Assembly: GCA_008501765.1 (NCBI GenBank)
Contig: QQUE01000002.1
Location: 1,176,336 to 1,240,335 of the forward strand
DNA from: Calditrichota bacterium
Lineage (GTDB): Bacteria; Zhuqueibacterota; Zhuqueibacteria; Zhuqueibacterales; Geothermadaptataceae
Direction: 5' to 3'
DNA length: 64,000 nt
Shown here piece by piece: positions 15,403-25,482 of the stretch. The translations under genes and the position numbers were made by a program. The notes under the pieces are model-generated. The model saw nothing but the letters and a program-made list of their open reading frames with translations. It had not been told where the DNA came from and made no database searches. The first letter of the stretch is position 1, and every line of letters starts with the position of its first letter.

Positions 15403-18400
15403 TTATATTTTTACTGGCGATGCTTTAACAAAGGTCGTTTTTATATTTTCCTGCATTGCTTTTATTTTACCGGCTTCATCATTTTGGTGCGTTTCCCGTA
15501 AGGCTTTTTCATAAGCACTGAGCAATTCTTCAATGTTGCGGTTATCAGTTCTCTCCAAATCCTGAATTTTTACAAGAGATCCATGGGCCAATCGAAACTC
15601 CAGTGCCTCTCGGGTCAATCTCATTTTTTTGTCGAGGCGAAAATACACGACGCCGCCACTCATGCCCGCGCACATCCATGGACCGGGATCTCCGAGTACC
15701 AACGCCCGGCCGCCAGTCATATATTCGAAAGCAAATCCTTTGATATTTGCGCGTGCTGCGATGTGCCCGGTAGCATCATTTAAAGGTTTTTGCGGCATGC
15801 CACCTATTATTACATCGGCTCCCGAGAGTCGAATTCCGGCACGAGAGTCCGCATTTCCCTGCACGATAAATAGTCCTTTTTGCGCGCCATAAGCGAAACA
15901 TTTACCGACCGAACCATCGACTCGCAAGCCATCGTGATTCCTTCCTTTGAGAATATAGGCTGTGCCGCCATTGCCGCATTTTAGCGTGCTATCCTGTGCG
16001 CCACTGTATACGATCAGTTTAATTCCATCGCTGATAAAAGCCCCGAGTCCATTGCCGGGAACACGTTCTCCCTTCATTTTCAGAGTGATATCGTGGTTAT
16101 ATTTTGTGCTGTTATTATTGTACTTTAGTCGCTCGAGGGCTCCGGCGAGGTGCGTGCCGATCGCCCGGTCAACATTGGCTATTTTATCATCTTCGTATAG
16201 AATCCGGCTGGAATCTTTTTTGATTTCCTCGAGAACCAACTGCGAAATGCTGCGCGTAACCGTTGTCATTCGTCGCCGCAATCGTTTTACTGAACCGTTT
16301 TGATGCGGGAATTTGGGTTGTGAATCCGGTTGATGAAAAAGTGAGGTGCAGTCCACTTTATCCAATTCCCGAACTTGTTGCAAAATATCAGTTCGGCCGA
16401 CGATATCCTGTAAATTTTTAAAACCAAGCTGTCCGGTTCGTTCTTTTAAATCGGTAAACAGGCTGGAGAAAAGGACGACCAATTGCTGAACAGAGGCTTC
16501 ATAATTCCGCGGTGAATATTTTTTTAGCCCATATTCGAGAGCTGTTTGTTCGCTATCAAAATGCGCCGTGATGCCAACGTGACAGGTTCCCAAATTGCAA
16601 TCGCGGCAAATCGTGCAGCCGATGGCTACCATGGCTAACGTGGCGAAACCGACGCGGTTGGCGCCCAGAGCGATCATTTTTAAAACATCTTCGGAAGATT
16701 TCATTCCCGCATCTGCCCAGATTTCAACCCGATTCCGCAAGCCCGATTCGACGAGTGCACAATGCGCCTGCCGAACGGCAATCTCAGCCGGGTAACCGAC
16801 GAATTTCAGTGCATGCTTTCGCGCAGCACCCGTGCCACCATCGTAACCGGAGATGGTCACAATATCTGCTCCGCCCTTGGCTATTCCTGTTGCGATCGGT
16901 CCGATATTCGGGATGGCAGGAATTTTTACCGATACTTTGGCATCCGGATTTATGGTTTTTAACTCCTCGATAAGTTGCGCTAAATCCTCTATCGAATATA
17001 TATCGTGGTTGTTGCTCGGTGAAATCAGTTCGATGTTCGGTGTTGTATTTCGAGCTTGGGCGATTTTTGCTGTTACTTTAAAGCCGGGAAGCTGCCCACC
17101 CTCGCCGGGTTTGGCTCCCTGTCCAATTTTTATCTCAAGATATTTTGCTGAATTCAACATGCGGGCATTGACGCCGAAACGACCGCTCGCAATTTGTTGA
17201 CCACGATTGTTGTAGTATTTTCCCATCAGGTCGTGAAGTTCGCCGCCTTCACCGTTCATGGTGAGAAAATTTAGCTCTTTGGCTGCCTGCGCGTAGGCTC
17301 GAAAAGAAATTTCTCCCTGACTGCCGTAACTCATTGCGGAGATATAAACTGGAGCAGCCAAACCATCAATACGAATATCCACTTCTTCTGCGGGGATGTT
17401 TTTATCCTGTTTCTTTAAGTCCCAGGTGTGGCGCAAACTTGCCGGTGTTTTTTCCTCGGCTTTTTTTAAGCGTTGATGAAATTCTGAATAAGGCATTTTT
17501 TTCTGTGCAACATCGCCGATAGTTTTCCATACCTTCGGATAAATGTAGCTGTCGGTGGGCGTGCGCATACGTGTCGACCTGAATATCTCCAACCGCTTGT
17601 GCATGTCGCTGGCCACATCCGCCAGGCCTTTGCCTGCTTTTGGGCTCGCGAGGTCATTTTTACAACGAAAGAGATCCGCTAATTCTTGCTTAAAACCGAT
17701 GGACGCAAACAATTTTCCGTAGCCGGCTATTTCATGTATTCCCATCGTGGACATGACTTTCTTTATGCCTGATTGACAGCCTGATAATAAGTTTTGCAGC
17801 GCAATTTCCGCTGATGGACCCGTCTTGCAATTGAGCGCCCGACGAATCATCAAATAAGGAATGACGGCATCCGCACCAAGTCCGAGCGCCAGCATAATGC
17901 TGTGGGTGCCGGATAAAACGCCAGAGCAGAGGATTAAACTTGTTCGACGTCTGAGGCTAATTTTTTGCCTGTTTACGATATCTTCGAGGTGGTTGTTTGC
18001 AACGGCCAATGCCAGATGCCCATCGAGTACATATTCATTTCCCACCGTAAATGCTTGGCGATCATCGAGGACAAGTATCGATGAAGTGTGCTTTTTCGCG
18101 GCTTTTTCAACCGCATTTTTGACTTTGATTAAACACGTTTCTATCGAACTGAATTCAGAAAAAGTAATTGGAACAATTTCAACCACTGGCATTTTTAACG
18201 AAGATACCTGATTTTTATTTGTTGAATCATCCTCATTTTTCTTCGTTGACAAGGCTATTTCCGGTAGCGCCGGATTTTCATCTGGCGCTGTCTCGATTCC
18301 GCGCGTTTGTAAAGCGTCAAGTGTAATTGTACCTGATTTTTGAGCCTGGATTTTCAGCAAATTTTCGACTCCGGGAGCAGCGCTATCGAGAACAATCGGT

Positions 18401-20088
18401 AAATTTATCAATACTTGCGGTGCAAAAGCTTTGTTTAGTTTGTCTGTATTCTTTCTTAAATAAAATGGCGGTTTACAGCCGAGAAAAGTGTTGGTTGAAA
18501 AATGGGCGCCTTCGCGAACTTGATCAATCGCCGGATTTGTAACCACAGCAACCCGTTCCTTGAAATAATCAGCCAGATTTCTCAGGCTTGAGACGAGAAT
18601 TGTTAATTGGCCATCGTAGCCCGTCGCACCAACAGATTCTTTACCTGAGTTTGCCAGTATTTCGATATTTTCCACCTCATCGCGCTGCCAGCCGAAAGCT
18701 GAATATTGCGATTCAGGGAGTGGATCCGGAATGTCAATCTCCGGGGACTGGCCCGTGTCCATGTGCACAATGACACTCAGATTCGATTTGGCTAACTTTG
18801 CCCCATTTAATTTATTAAAGTGGGCTAAAATTCTTTTTTGCAATTGCTTGTGCGTATAAACCCGGCTTCCGGCGGCTTGTGTTGCAGTGAGCCGGCGTTT
18901 ATCGGATTTGTATGGCCGTTTAATTCGTATAGCCATTTTTTCGCCGGGAGCCAGCGGTTTTGGATCTTTTTCCAGTCGGCTGACATCAACAATTCCTTTT
19001 TCGGACGAGGCGATATATTCTTTTTCGGTTTCGCAAAACCATAAAGGACGCAATCCGAGCGCATCTGCGCTGAAAACAATTTCATCACCCTGTCTGGCGA
19101 TAAGTGCTGCCGGTCCTTGCGCCAGTTTTCCAAAGGCGCGCCGGCCATACAAGTAGAAATTTTGCATCTTCGACGGCAACTGCTGTAATTCTGACCAGAC
19201 CGGCGGAAATAACAATTCGATGGCTTCAGACAAAGTACAGCCAAAAGAAAACATGAGTGATTCAACAATGCGGTCGAGATTTTGTGAATCACTGCCATTA
19301 TCGATTAAGCTGAAACCCAGCATTCTGGCTTCACGCCGTAAGCGCGCAATAGTATTAATTTCACCATTGTGCCCCAACGTAGAAAACATCTGTGCACGCT
19401 CGGGAACGGAGGCCGTATTTGTACTGTAGCGGCCGTGTGCCAACGAGATGGCTGAAACATAATCCGGATGCCGAAGTTCGGGATAATAGCTCCAGATCGT
19501 ATTGATGTCGCCGAGCCCTTTGTAGATTACTGAATTTTTGCTAAAGGAGGCAACATGGACTGCCGGCACTTGTTTTTCGATTGCCAGTGTGGCCCGGAAA
19601 CTGCGTGCATCGCTGCTGGTTCTATGCTTGGAGGGCAGGGCGCCGATTTGTAAAAAATACGGTTCATCCGCCTTGGCGCGTCGACCAAGTTCATAGCTAT
19701 GCACCTGATGTTTACGAGAAAGAACGACTTCATAATCAAAACTGCAGATTATATCTTTAAGCTTTTCAATTACTGAATCGAGTTGGGAATCGATTTCTTT
19801 TCTGATTAAAAATTGACCGACGGTGAAATAAGGATTTGAGGCAACGACAGAATTCAGCTCTGCGTCACCGATCCATTTTTCCCATAAAAGATAGGGAATA
19901 TCCGTCTGAATTCCCGAGCCGTCGCCCTCCTGATCAATAACCCCGGTTCGATGACCCATCTGATCCAGGGCTTCCAAGGTTCGTTTTACGTTGCCGTGGG
20001 TCGCTTTGCCATCTTTTTTTACACTGGCAATGATTGCACAGGCGCCGTATTCGGATTGTTCAATTTCATTTATATAATTAAAGGACAT
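15403..20088 (-). CDS. gltB: Glutamate synthase large subunit
   Basis: Makes two glutamates from glutamine and 2-oxoglutarate. The 1561 residues match the family length. Domains in order: class-II glutamine amidotransferase with nucleophile candidate Cys17 in YGACAII (a short propeptide must be removed), then LGHNGEINT; a central domain (about 700-850; VLSGTHSIMLALGLGADAVIPY, STMGIHEIAGYGKLFASIGF); an FMN/synthase barrel (about 930-1240; SAMSYGSQGEIS, GQGAKPGEGGQLPG, SGYDGGTGAA); the 3Fe-4S motif C-x5-C-x4-C in GCTICRDCNLGTCHVG; and the C-terminal GxGxG helix domain (about 1320-1500). No small subunit gltD is adjacent, so the enzyme may use ferredoxin or a distant partner. A terminator lies just after it. 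Its start is preceded by a 1.2 kb region without a gene. Confidence 0.94.
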   Translation of the reverse strand: MSFNYINEIEQSEYGACAIIASVKKDGKATHGNVKRTLEALDQMGHRTGVIDQEGDGSGIQTDIPYLLWEKWIGDAELNSVVASNPYFTVGQFLIRKEIDSQLDSVIEKLKDIICSFDYEVVLSRKHQVHSYELGRRAKADEPYFLQIGALPSKHRTSSDARSFRATLAIEKQVPAVHVASFSKNSVIYKGLGDINTIWSYYPELRHPDYVSAISLAHGRYSTNTASVPERAQMFSTLGHNGEINTIARLRREARMLGFSLIDNGSDSQNLDRIVESLMFSFGCTLSEAIELLFPPVWSELQQLPSKMQNFYLYGRRAFGKLAQGPAALIARQGDEIVFSADALGLRPLWFCETEKEYIASSEKGIVDVSRLEKDPKPLAPGEKMAIRIKRPYKSDKRRLTATQAAGSRVYTHKQLQKRILAHFNKLNGAKLAKSNLSVIVHMDTGQSPEIDIPDPLPESQYSAFGWQRDEVENIEILANSGKESVGATGYDGQLTILVSSLRNLADYFKERVAVVTNPAIDQVREGAHFSTNTFLGCKPPFYLRKNTDKLNKAFAPQVLINLPIVLDSAAPGVENLLKIQAQKSGTITLDALQTRGIETAPDENPALPEIALSTKKNEDDSTNKNQVSSLKMPVVEIVPITFSEFSSIETCLIKVKNAVEKAAKKHTSSILVLDDRQAFTVGNEYVLDGHLALAVANNHLEDIVNRQKISLRRRTSLILCSGVLSGTHSIMLALGLGADAVIPYLMIRRALNCKTGPSAEIALQNLLSGCQSGIKKVMSTMGIHEIAGYGKLFASIGFKQELADLFRCKNDLASPKAGKGLADVASDMHKRLEIFRSTRMRTPTDSYIYPKVWKTIGDVAQKKMPYSEFHQRLKKAEEKTPASLRHTWDLKKQDKNIPAEEVDIRIDGLAAPVYISAMSYGSQGEISFRAYAQAAKELNFLTMNGEGGELHDLMGKYYNNRGQQIASGRFGVNARMLNSAKYLEIKIGQGAKPGEGGQLPGFKVTAKIAQARNTTPNIELISPSNNHDIYSIEDLAQLIEELKTINPDAKVSVKIPAIPNIGPIATGIAKGGADIVTISGYDGGTGAARKHALKFVGYPAEIAVRQAHCALVESGLRNRVEIWADAGMKSSEDVLKMIALGANRVGFATLAMVAIGCTICRDCNLGTCHVGITAHFDSEQTALEYGLKKYSPRNYEASVQQLVVLFSSLFTDLKERTGQLGFKNLQDIVGRTDILQQVRELDKVDCTSLFHQPDSQPKFPHQNGSVKRLRRRMTTVTRSISQLVLEEIKKDSSRILYEDDKIANVDRAIGTHLAGALERLKYNNNSTKYNHDITLKMKGERVPGNGLGAFISDGIKLIVYSGAQDSTLKCGNGGTAYILKGRNHDGLRVDGSVGKCFAYGAQKGLFIVQGNADSRAGIRLSGADVIIGGMPQKPLNDATGHIAARANIKGFAFEYMTGGRALVLGDPGPWMCAGMSGGVVYFRLDKKMRLTREALEFRLAHGSLVKIQDLERTDNRNIEELLSAYEKALRETHQNDEAGKIKAMQENIKTTFVKASPVKI

Positions 20089-20674
20089 GGTAATTATCTA
20101 TTTTCTCGGGCCATCTGGCCACTTATAAACAAAGAAACGGCTATCCAGGGAAATTTGGTGAAAACAGGAGCATGGATTTAATTTCCGGGAGCCGCTGTGT
20201 TAAAATCAGATTATTGGAAATTCTAAATTTTAAGGAAATATCTGGTAAAATGGACTGATCGATTAATTTATATGCATGCTACTGGCGCTGACTTATTTTT
20301 GCTATTCTTCAAATCGCATCGATTTTCATTGTCTTCAAAAAAACAGGCCATTCATAATTATGCATAACCTATTTTTTTTACTGGTTGAATAATGAATTTT
20401 TATTTGCTTGGTTGAATTTTTCAGTCAATTTTAGTAGCTGAAATATAGAAAACAAAACTTTGCAATGCAATAAATTTTTGTTACTTTATTTACTAAAACA
20501 GCCTGATTTCTAAATTTATTTAATATTATTAATAGCTGTCTTTAATTAATTTAGTTTACCTCGATTCGTTGTGATTTGAAGAGTGGGTGAGTTCACAGGC
20601 TGCACTCGCCCGCAATTTCAAACCGACTATTCGTGGACATGGCCAATTGTACGGCCATATTTCATCTTAATAAA
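20089..20674. other. Intergenic region upstream of glutamate synthase
   Basis: AT-rich sequence that should contain the leftward gltB promoter. No open frame with family resemblance is visible. A small palindrome ('atggccaattgtacggccat', about 20639-20658) is the only clear structure. The further stretch 20844-21306, between repeat F1 and htrA, likewise shows no gene and presumably holds the htrA promoter. Confidence 0.5.
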
Positions 20675-20843
20675 TTAACGTGAGTTCGATGTAAGCTGTA
20701 ACATTCTTTACCAAGCATAATTAAAATAGAGCGAAGGCGTCTCGCCGAGCGTTTCGTGTGTTATCCTCGGCGGGACGCCTTCGGACTAGATCCTATAATT
20801 AATTCGTATTGTCCCAATTCTTCTTACATCGAACTCACGTTAA
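20675..20843 (+). repeat. Inverted-repeat element, copy F1 (MITE-like)
   Basis: The two ends, 20675-20695 and 20823-20843, are perfect 21-base inverted repeats (TTAACGTGAGTTCGATG...). Inside is a second inverted repeat, GAAGGCGTCTCGCCGAG facing CTCGGCGGGACGCCTTC. A copy in the same orientation lies at 22918-23086, and the two differ at only about ten positions. It contains no open frame. Confidence 0.9.
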
Positions 20844-21306
20844 ATTAGTGCGAAATATGCGTAGTTCCTGCAGGAGCTTAGTTTGTTTTTTCATAAAAAT
20901 CAGGTGATATGCTGTGCGTTTATGTGCTCTTCGTCAAGAACGCGCATTATTCGAAACTTTTCGCTTTGATAAATTCGGATAGAACTGCGGCACATTTTCA
21001 CGGAATTTTGGATAATCAAGGTCAGAAATCTTCGTATTTTTTCTGAGAATCGGGAGAGTCGCAACAAAATTAAATCTTTTTCATCTCTATTTTCGTCTCA
21101 TACAGGCAATTTTAACCAAATTGCAGCAATGACGTTTATACATGAAGATAAGAGTTGCGTTAATTTAATATGCACAAAAAAATTTATTGCATAAATTAGA
21201 GATATTTTCACGTATCAGGAAAGTAAAAGATGAGGAATAATTTGGGCCGTTAGTGCGTGCTTAAGTTTTCCGATAGAAAATAATTTATTTAAGGAGTAAC
21301 CAGAAA

Positions 21307-22806
21307 ATGAAATCGATGAAAGTATTTGGTGTTTTAGCTGTGGGGATTGCTGTTGGTGTACTGGCGACGACACAGTTAGAATGGCTACCAAAGATGAAGG
21401 CAAACTTGCCTCAAACTGTTAGTAGTACTGTTGTCACAAGTTCCCCCCAGCCGGCAAAATTGAATTATAACCCTGATGTCATCAGCAACTTGAACAATGC
21501 TTTTATCTCAATTGCTGAACAAGCAAAACCAAGCGTGGTCACGATTATGACAAACAAAGTGATCAAATCCACTGGTCGGAGCCCGCATGGACAAAACCCG
21601 TTTGGTGATTTTTTTGATTTTTTTCACCCACCGGACCAGCAACGCGAGCGCCAAATGCGTGGTCAGGGCTCTGGTGTTATCGTCAATGAAAAAGGCTATA
21701 TATTAACCAACAACCATGTTGTAGCTGATGCCGACGAAATTAAAATTATGCTGCATGACGGCAAAAAATTGGATGGAGAAATTGTCGGTCGTGATCCCCG
21801 CAGTGATATCGCTGTAGTGAAGGTTGATTCAGAGAATTTGACGCCGGTTAAATTTGGAGACTCGGAATCCCTGCGCGTCGGGGAGTGGGTGATGGCAATT
21901 GGCAGCCCCTTGCGGGAGGGTCTGGCAAACACTGTTTCAGCGGGCATTGTTAGCGCCAAGGGTCGTTCGCTGCAATTGGCGGCTGTCGAAAATTTCATTC
22001 AGACGGATGCAGCTATTAATCCGGGAAATTCCGGTGGCGCAATGATCAATTTATATGGCCAACTCGTTGGAATTAATACCGCTATTGTCAGCCAAAGCGG
22101 TGGTTTTCAGGGAATTGGTTTTGCCGTTCCCATTAATCTTGCAAAATGGGTGATGGATAGCCTGATAGAAGATGGCAAGGTCGCTTATGGTTATTTGGGC
22201 ATTTTGCCACAGCCTGTTACCGAAAAAGTTGCAGAGGCGCTGAAATTGCCATCAACAAAAGGCGCATTGATTAATGAAGTGACCGCAGGAACGCCGGCCG
22301 CCGAAGCCGGATTGCGCGAAAGTGATGTAATCGTCGATATCGATGGGCAGGAAATTCGTGATGACAATCACCTGCGCAAAGTCGTTGGTACGATTCGCCC
22401 TGGCACCCGGGTTTCGATGGGAATTATCCGCGATGAAAAGCGAAAAAATGTCACGGTCACTTTGGGCGATTATCCAGAAAATTTGAGCGCCGGATCTGAA
22501 CCCGAGAAAAAGGATAATTACAATAAGCTGGGAATCGAAGTTGCTGACTTGACCAACGATTTGATGCGAAGATACAATCTCAAAGATGGTGATGAGGGCG
22601 TGTTAATCACCAATATCGATCGCAACAGCGATGCCTGGCAGGAGCGGTTGCGTGCGGGCGATCTCATTCTTTCGGTCAATAAAAAACGTGTGGATTCGGT
22701 GCGCGAATTTAACAAAATTATCGCTGAGTTCGAAAAAGGAGATACAATCCTGCTGCGGTGCAAGCGCGATACGCGGCGGTTTTTTAGCGCAATTACGGTA
22801 AAATAA
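21307..22806 (+). CDS. HtrA/DegP-type serine protease
   Basis: A periplasmic protease/chaperone that degrades misfolded envelope proteins. 499 residues: an N-terminal signal or membrane anchor (about 5-24), a trypsin-like domain with His137 (TNNHVVADADE), Asp167 (DPRSDIAVVKV) and Ser242 (INPGNSGGAMIN), then two PDZ domains (about 300-385 and 405-495). The LA loop (PHGQNPFGDFFDFFHPP, 93-109) is of the DegQ/DegP kind. AAGGAG precedes the start. A terminator follows at once, so it is a single-gene transcript, and two nearly identical copies of the F element flank it. Confidence 0.95.
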   Translation: MKSMKVFGVLAVGIAVGVLATTQLEWLPKMKANLPQTVSSTVVTSSPQPAKLNYNPDVISNLNNAFISIAEQAKPSVVTIMTNKVIKSTGRSPHGQNPFGDFFDFFHPPDQQRERQMRGQGSGVIVNEKGYILTNNHVVADADEIKIMLHDGKKLDGEIVGRDPRSDIAVVKVDSENLTPVKFGDSESLRVGEWVMAIGSPLREGLANTVSAGIVSAKGRSLQLAAVENFIQTDAAINPGNSGGAMINLYGQLVGINTAIVSQSGGFQGIGFAVPINLAKWVMDSLIEDGKVAYGYLGILPQPVTEKVAEALKLPSTKGALINEVTAGTPAAEAGLRESDVIVDIDGQEIRDDNHLRKVVGTIRPGTRVSMGIIRDEKRKNVTVTLGDYPENLSAGSEPEKKDNYNKLGIEVADLTNDLMRRYNLKDGDEGVLITNIDRNSDAWQERLRAGDLILSVNKKRVDSVREFNKIIAEFEKGDTILLRCKRDTRRFFSAITVK

Positions 22807-22880
22807 ATCCTGAATCGAAAAAAAATACCGGATTCAATTGATATTTTTTTTGAATTAAGTTACAAATAGAAATAATAGAA

Positions 22881-22918
22881 AAACGGGAGTTGGTCGCACC
22901 AGCTCCCGTTTTTTATTT
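22881..22918 (+). terminator. Rho-independent terminator of htrA
   Basis: A 14-base stem with one wobble pair (AAACGGGAGTTGGT with ACCAGCTCCCGTTT) around CGC is followed by TTTTATTTT, 75 bases after the htrA stop. Confidence 0.88.
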
Positions 22919-23086
22919 TAACGTGAGTTCGATGTAAGCTGTAACATTCTTTACCACGCATAATTAAAATAGAGCGAAGGCGTCTCGCCGAGCGTTTCGT
23001 GCGTTATCCTCGGCGGGACGCCTTCGGACTATATCCTATAATTAATTCGATTTGTCTCAATTCTTCTTATATCGAACTCACATTAT
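22918..23086 (+). repeat. Inverted-repeat element, copy F2 (MITE-like)
   Basis: Second copy of the F element in the same orientation as F1. The outer arms have decayed slightly at the right end (CTTATATCGAACTCACATTA). It begins directly at the htrA terminator. The stretch 23087-23539 between it and korA holds no recognisable gene and probably carries the kor operon promoter. Confidence 0.9.
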
Positions 23087-23539
23087 TTTAGGGTTTCTCA
23101 TTGTATTCCTGCATTCTTAAATGTAGGAAAAAATAACAGAAATTTCTATAAACAAGAAATAATTTTAATTCCGATGAAAACGAAGCGACCAATTTCTGAG
23201 TAAATAAAATACCATTAAATTTTTCAGCTTGGTCTAATGATTGCAAAGCTTGCAAAATTGTTTTTATCGAGAGTCTTTTTATTTGTCTTTTTTATAAAAA
23301 AAACTGTATTCTCTGCTTGGAAAATAATTTTGGTAAATATACTTTAAGAGTTTAACTTTTGTTTACTGAATCATTCTAAAACCGATTCTTTTGATACATT
23401 TAGTTTCCCAAAATCGTTCGTTGTAAAACACACCACTGGTTCCATTTAAAAGTTTTGTATCGGGTCTACCTTTTAGGGTTTTTATGATAATTGGATGCCA
23501 GCGAATCAAAAAATTAAAAGTACCACACATGAGGCAAAC

Positions 23540-25429
23540 ATGGACAAAGTAGATACTTTGGCGAAAAATGCACCTGATCAAACGGGTGAAAAAAAGAAAG
23601 TTATAATAAAAGAGCACATTATCGAAATCGTTAGCGATGCCGGTGAAGGCGCTCAAAAAGCAGGTCAGTCCTTTGGCGGCATTTCAGCAAAAGCTGGAAA
23701 TGGAATCTGGACGGTGGAAATTATCCCTGCCGAGATTCAGCCACCCCCTCGTAGCAAAGCAGGTGGCAGCGGCAACCGTATTCGTGTTGGCTCATTTTAT
23801 ATTACCAATGCTGGAGATGAAGCCGATCTCGTCGTCGCGTTTAACGAGCAATCATTGCTTGGCCGTTTTGAATCCGGCAATCTAAAACCGGATGCGATTG
23901 TTTTATTGGAAGATAAATGGCGCAACCACGCGGATCCCGATATTAAAAAAATGTACCGTGATGCAATCGATGATCTGAAAAAGACCCCTTTGCGCATTTA
24001 TGAAGTGCCGATGGAAAAAGAGTGTTTAAAAATTGTGCAAAACGCACAACGCGGAAAAAATATGTGGGCTCTGGGAATGCTTTGCAGCGTTTATTCCCGT
24101 GACCTTGAATCGGCGAGAAATGAAATTAGGCTCACATTTGCGAAAAAAGGCGAGAAAGTCATCAAACCGAATATCGATCTCCTCGAATCGGGTTTCCAAT
24201 GGGCCGAAGAAAACCTCGATTTTAAATTTGAAATCCCTTCTGCCGGAATAACCAAACCGCAAATTGTGATAAATGGGAACACGGCCATCGCTTTGGGTGT
24301 GGTTGCTTCCGGCATGGACGTTTGTGCGATGTATCCAATTACACCCGCCACTTCGGCATCCCACTTTTTAAGTGAAATTTTCGAAAATGTCGGTGGTGTG
24401 GTGCATCAGGCAGAAGATGAAATTGCGGCCGCCGCATTTGCAGTGGGCGCGTCTTACGCTGGAAAATGCGCTGTAACGATTACTTCCGGCCCGGGTTTGG
24501 CGTTGAAAACTGAAGTTCTCGGTTTGGCCTCGATGGCGGAAATTCCACTGGTCCTCGTTGATGTTCAGCGCGGCGGACCGAGCACGGGATTGCCGACAAA
24601 AGTGGAACAGGGTGACTTGCTGATGTCCCTGTTTCACACACACGGTGACGCACCGAAAATTGTTATGGCTCCGGCAACTATTGAAGATTGTTTTTACGCC
24701 CCGGTCACCGCGCGCAAAATTGCGGAAACCTTTCGCATGCCGGTCTATATCTTGTCGGATGCGAATTTGGCTACCGGACAGCAACCATTTGCTAAACCGG
24801 AATTTAAAGAAGAATGGGTGGCGCCGCCGTTTGACCAATCTCCAGTTCCCGATGGCAAACAGCCGTATGACTGGGATGAAGAAACCGGCCTTTCAACACG
24901 CATAATTCCTGGCCAGCCAGGCGGAATGCACACCGTAACCGGATTGGCCCATTCACGGCAAAGTAAAGTCGCTTACGAACCGTGGACGAACCAGGAGGGG
25001 ATGGAGAACCGCAGTAAAAAATTAGCCGCGTTTCAGAAAACCTTGCAAACTCCCAAAGTAAACGGTGATGACAAAGGCGATATTTTAATCGTGGGCTGGG
25101 GCAGCACAAAAGGTGTGATCGAAGAAGCTGTCAATATAGCTCGCGATCAGGGTTATTCCGTATCCTCGTTACACATCAAATATTTGCAACCGATGGCTTC
25201 CGGCATTAAAGAGATAATGCAGCGCTTTAAAAAAGTGATCACAGTTGAAATCAACTATTCCGATAGCTATAAAGATAAAATCTTCGATGAAAATAACCGC
25301 CGATACGCAAATCTTGCGTTGCTCTTAAGGGCGCGTTATCTCGTCGATGTCGATTGTTGGTCCAATGTTTATGGTCAGCCAATTAAACCACATTCCATTT
25401 TGGATTTGATCAAAGAGCGTTCCGAGTAA
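23540..25429 (+). CDS. korA: 2-oxoacid:ferredoxin oxidoreductase, fused gamma-alpha subunit (KorA type)
   Basis: With KorB it oxidises a 2-oxoacid with CoA to acyl-CoA, CO2 and reduced ferredoxin. I place the start at 23540 (GAGGCAAAC before ATG), giving 629 residues; an in-frame ATG at 23495 has no ribosome site. The gamma domain (about 22-205) carries DAGEGAQKAGQSFGGI, the usual G-rich turn. The alpha/pyrimidine-binding domain (about 225-420) has YPITPATSASHF, HQAEDEIAAAAFAVGASYAG, TSGPG and RGGPSTGLPTK. A transketolase-C-like domain (about 500-600) ends the protein. This gamma-alpha fusion is typical of 2-oxoglutarate and related oxidoreductases; the substrate (2-oxoglutarate or a branched-chain oxoacid) cannot be fixed. 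First gene of a six-gene operon. Confidence 0.92.
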   Translation: MDKVDTLAKNAPDQTGEKKKVIIKEHIIEIVSDAGEGAQKAGQSFGGISAKAGNGIWTVEIIPAEIQPPPRSKAGGSGNRIRVGSFYITNAGDEADLVVAFNEQSLLGRFESGNLKPDAIVLLEDKWRNHADPDIKKMYRDAIDDLKKTPLRIYEVPMEKECLKIVQNAQRGKNMWALGMLCSVYSRDLESARNEIRLTFAKKGEKVIKPNIDLLESGFQWAEENLDFKFEIPSAGITKPQIVINGNTAIALGVVASGMDVCAMYPITPATSASHFLSEIFENVGGVVHQAEDEIAAAAFAVGASYAGKCAVTITSGPGLALKTEVLGLASMAEIPLVLVDVQRGGPSTGLPTKVEQGDLLMSLFHTHGDAPKIVMAPATIEDCFYAPVTARKIAETFRMPVYILSDANLATGQQPFAKPEFKEEWVAPPFDQSPVPDGKQPYDWDEETGLSTRIIPGQPGGMHTVTGLAHSRQSKVAYEPWTNQEGMENRSKKLAAFQKTLQTPKVNGDDKGDILIVGWGSTKGVIEEAVNIARDQGYSVSSLHIKYLQPMASGIKEIMQRFKKVITVEINYSDSYKDKIFDENNRRYANLALLLRARYLVDVDCWSNVYGQPIKPHSILDLIKERSE

Positions 25430-25482
25430 TGAGTTGGGCTTGGTTTCTAGATAAAACGAAGAAAAAATTTAAGAGGTGAGCC

